Assembly: GCA_947258565.1 (NCBI GenBank)
Contig: CAMYJB010000003.1
Coordinates: 62,001-126,000 of the forward strand
DNA length: 64,000 nucleotides
From: an uncultured Woeseiaceae bacterium
Lineage (GTDB): Bacteria; Pseudomonadota; Gammaproteobacteria; Steroidobacterales; Woeseiaceae
Direction: 5' to 3'
This document shows, piece after piece, positions 63,210 to 64,000 of the stretch. Position numbers and translations under genes: made by a program. The notes below the pieces were generated by a model. That model was not told where the DNA came from and ran no database searches. It saw nothing but the letters and a program-made list of their open reading frames with translations. Position 1 is the first letter of the stretch. Every line of letters begins with the position of its first letter.

Positions 63210-64000
63210 CTACATCTGTTCTTCGATCGGCAGCAGCCCCATCAGCCGCGTGAGAATCCGGCGCCACAGGCTGGTATCGGGCTCGGTTCGTGCGACCAGG
63301 CTTTGTCCACGGCTGTTGTAGTGCCAGTTCAGGCGTCCCCTGCGATTCAGCTGCAGCCGGTACGTGACCGTCTGCAGCGACTCGAGGCCGGATGACGCCA
63401 TCGCCCCGGCGATCTCGCCGGATTCGACGACCATGCCGAGCTCGGTATTGATGTAGAGCGAGCGCGGATCGAGATTGAACGAACCCACGAACGCGCTCTG
63501 CCGGTCGACGATCGCGACCTTCGAATGCAGAGTCAACCTGGCCGGATCCACATCACCAACGACGCTGCCCTCTTCGATGGGACGCAATTCGTACAGCTCC
63601 ACGCCCTGGCGTAACAGTGGCTTGCGATAACGCGCGTAAACCGCATGTACGCTCGAGTGATTGGTCGACGCCAGCGAATTCGTCAATATGACGACGCGTA
63701 CACCGTTCTTGACGAGTGCCGCGAAGAAATCCACGCCTTCGCGTTGCGGCACGAAATACGGCGATACGACGATGACTTCTTCGGCAGCCGACGACACCAA
63801 CTGTATCAGCCGCCCGGTAACCTCACCGATCTGCCGCCGAACCAGTCCGCGTACCTTGTCCGGGTGATCGAGCACGAGTTCCGCTTTTGCCGCAACCCAC
63901 GGCAGTACGCCATCGACGAGGTCGCGGACCAGGTGCTCGTTCAGGCCGCGTATCACGGGGCTATCCCTGTGTCGCTCGATGTGGCGTTGCCCGGCCTCGA
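63210..64000 (-). CDS. Phospholipase D-family protein (cardiolipin synthase-like), N terminus outside the window
   Basis: The frame is open to the window edge past the GTG at 63956, so about 263 C-terminal residues are visible and the protein is cut. The second HKD motif is LHSKVAIVDRQSAFVGSFNLDPRS. VSPYFVPQREGVDFFAALVKNGVRVVILTNSLASTNHSSVHAVYARYRKPLLRQGVELYEL precedes it and is typical of cardiolipin synthase/PLD proteins. The first HKD motif must lie outside. It likely acts at a membrane on phospholipids. Confidence 0.88.
   Translation of the reverse strand, partial: EAGQRHIERHRDSPVIRGLNEHLVRDLVDGVLPWVAAKAELVLDHPDKVRGLVRRQIGEVTGRLIQLVSSAAEEVIVVSPYFVPQREGVDFFAALVKNGVRVVILTNSLASTNHSSVHAVYARYRKPLLRQGVELYELRPIEEGSVVGDVDPARLTLHSKVAIVDRQSAFVGSFNLDPRSLYINTELGMVVESGEIAGAMASSGLESLQTVTYRLQLNRRGRLNWHYNSRGQSLVARTEPDTSLWRRILTRLMGLLPIEEQM

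Noticed and set aside
1-64000. Search by eye for tRNA, rRNA, insertion sequences, prophage or CRISPR
   Set aside because: No cloverleaf-like, rRNA-like, transposase-coding or repeat-spacer pattern was found. A tRNAscan/Infernal run could still reveal a small RNA I missed.

Overview
The window reads as a stretch of core chromosome from a GC-rich Gammaproteobacterium. The evidence is gene content and order: yqgE-ruvX-pyrB, pilU-pilT divergent from yggS-proC-yggT, and a DUF4426-type lipoprotein lie in nearly the order known from Pseudomonas. There is also a Kdo kinase/heptose lipopolysaccharide block, a glnE, and a cysK-cysB divergent pair. A member of the Woeseiales/Chromatiales neighbourhood is my inference, not something the sequence proves. 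I found no transposase, phage gene, CRISPR array, rRNA or tRNA. Genes are densely packed, often with 1-20 base overlaps, and TTG or GTG starts are common.

Layout. 1-10.4 kb: yqgE (its start lies before the window), ruvX, pyrB, a PyrK-type electron-transfer subunit, a lipoprotein carrying a GGDEF domain, three tandem type IV pilus retraction ATPases (two PilU-like and PilT), yggS-proC-yggT, a lipoprotein and an HU-like protein. 10.5-22.2 kb: a hydrolase, ornithine aminotransferase, a coiled-coil/acidic-repeat/helix-hairpin-helix membrane protein, the msrB-FKBP pair, htpG, a two-gene small-protein unit behind a probable CRP-type promoter, ppnN, an L,D-transpeptidase and a MltD-like lytic transglycosylase. 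22.3-29 kb: an exported AstE-like deacylase and lipopolysaccharide core/lipid A genes (lpxL-type, kdkA, two heptosyltransferases, hldD), interrupted by an AT-rich 392-base gap. 29-37 kb: glnE, a flavodoxin, a two-GAF/GGDEF/EAL signalling protein, cysK and cysB. 37-43 kb: an SH3/coiled-coil membrane protein, dacB, a TVP38-family protein and a sigma-54 activator. 43-64 kb: hydrolases, an ABC ATPase, NERD and DUF819 proteins, an ArsR/SRPBCC pair, a molybdenum oxidoreductase pair, tpm, folD, a TonB-domain lipoprotein, a CBS protein, a DUF4097 protein, an amidohydrolase, a threonine-dehydratase-like enzyme, a MltF-like transglycosylase and a phospholipase-D-family protein cut by the window end.

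The most interesting region is 41.77-42.37 kb. A PAS-type sigma-54 activator gene points left. Immediately upstream are three copies of a palindrome (consensus WTACGA-N4-TCGTWA), followed by a near-consensus -24/-12 promoter pointing right. That promoter drives a leader, a 30-codon hydrophobic small ORF with a good Shine-Dalgarno sequence, and about 300 bases that fold into a chain of GC-rich hairpins with exposed C5 runs, ending in a strong intrinsic terminator. I read this as a sigma-54-controlled dual RNA: a structured regulatory RNA that also encodes a membrane micropeptide. I recognise no described family for it.

Other points for a second look are the GGDEF domain on a lipoprotein, the PyrK-type gene in the pyrB operon, the CRP-type promoter at exactly -41.5 before the small-protein unit, twin compensatory-arm operators before arsR, and a terminator-like hairpin in the leader of the HU-like gene.
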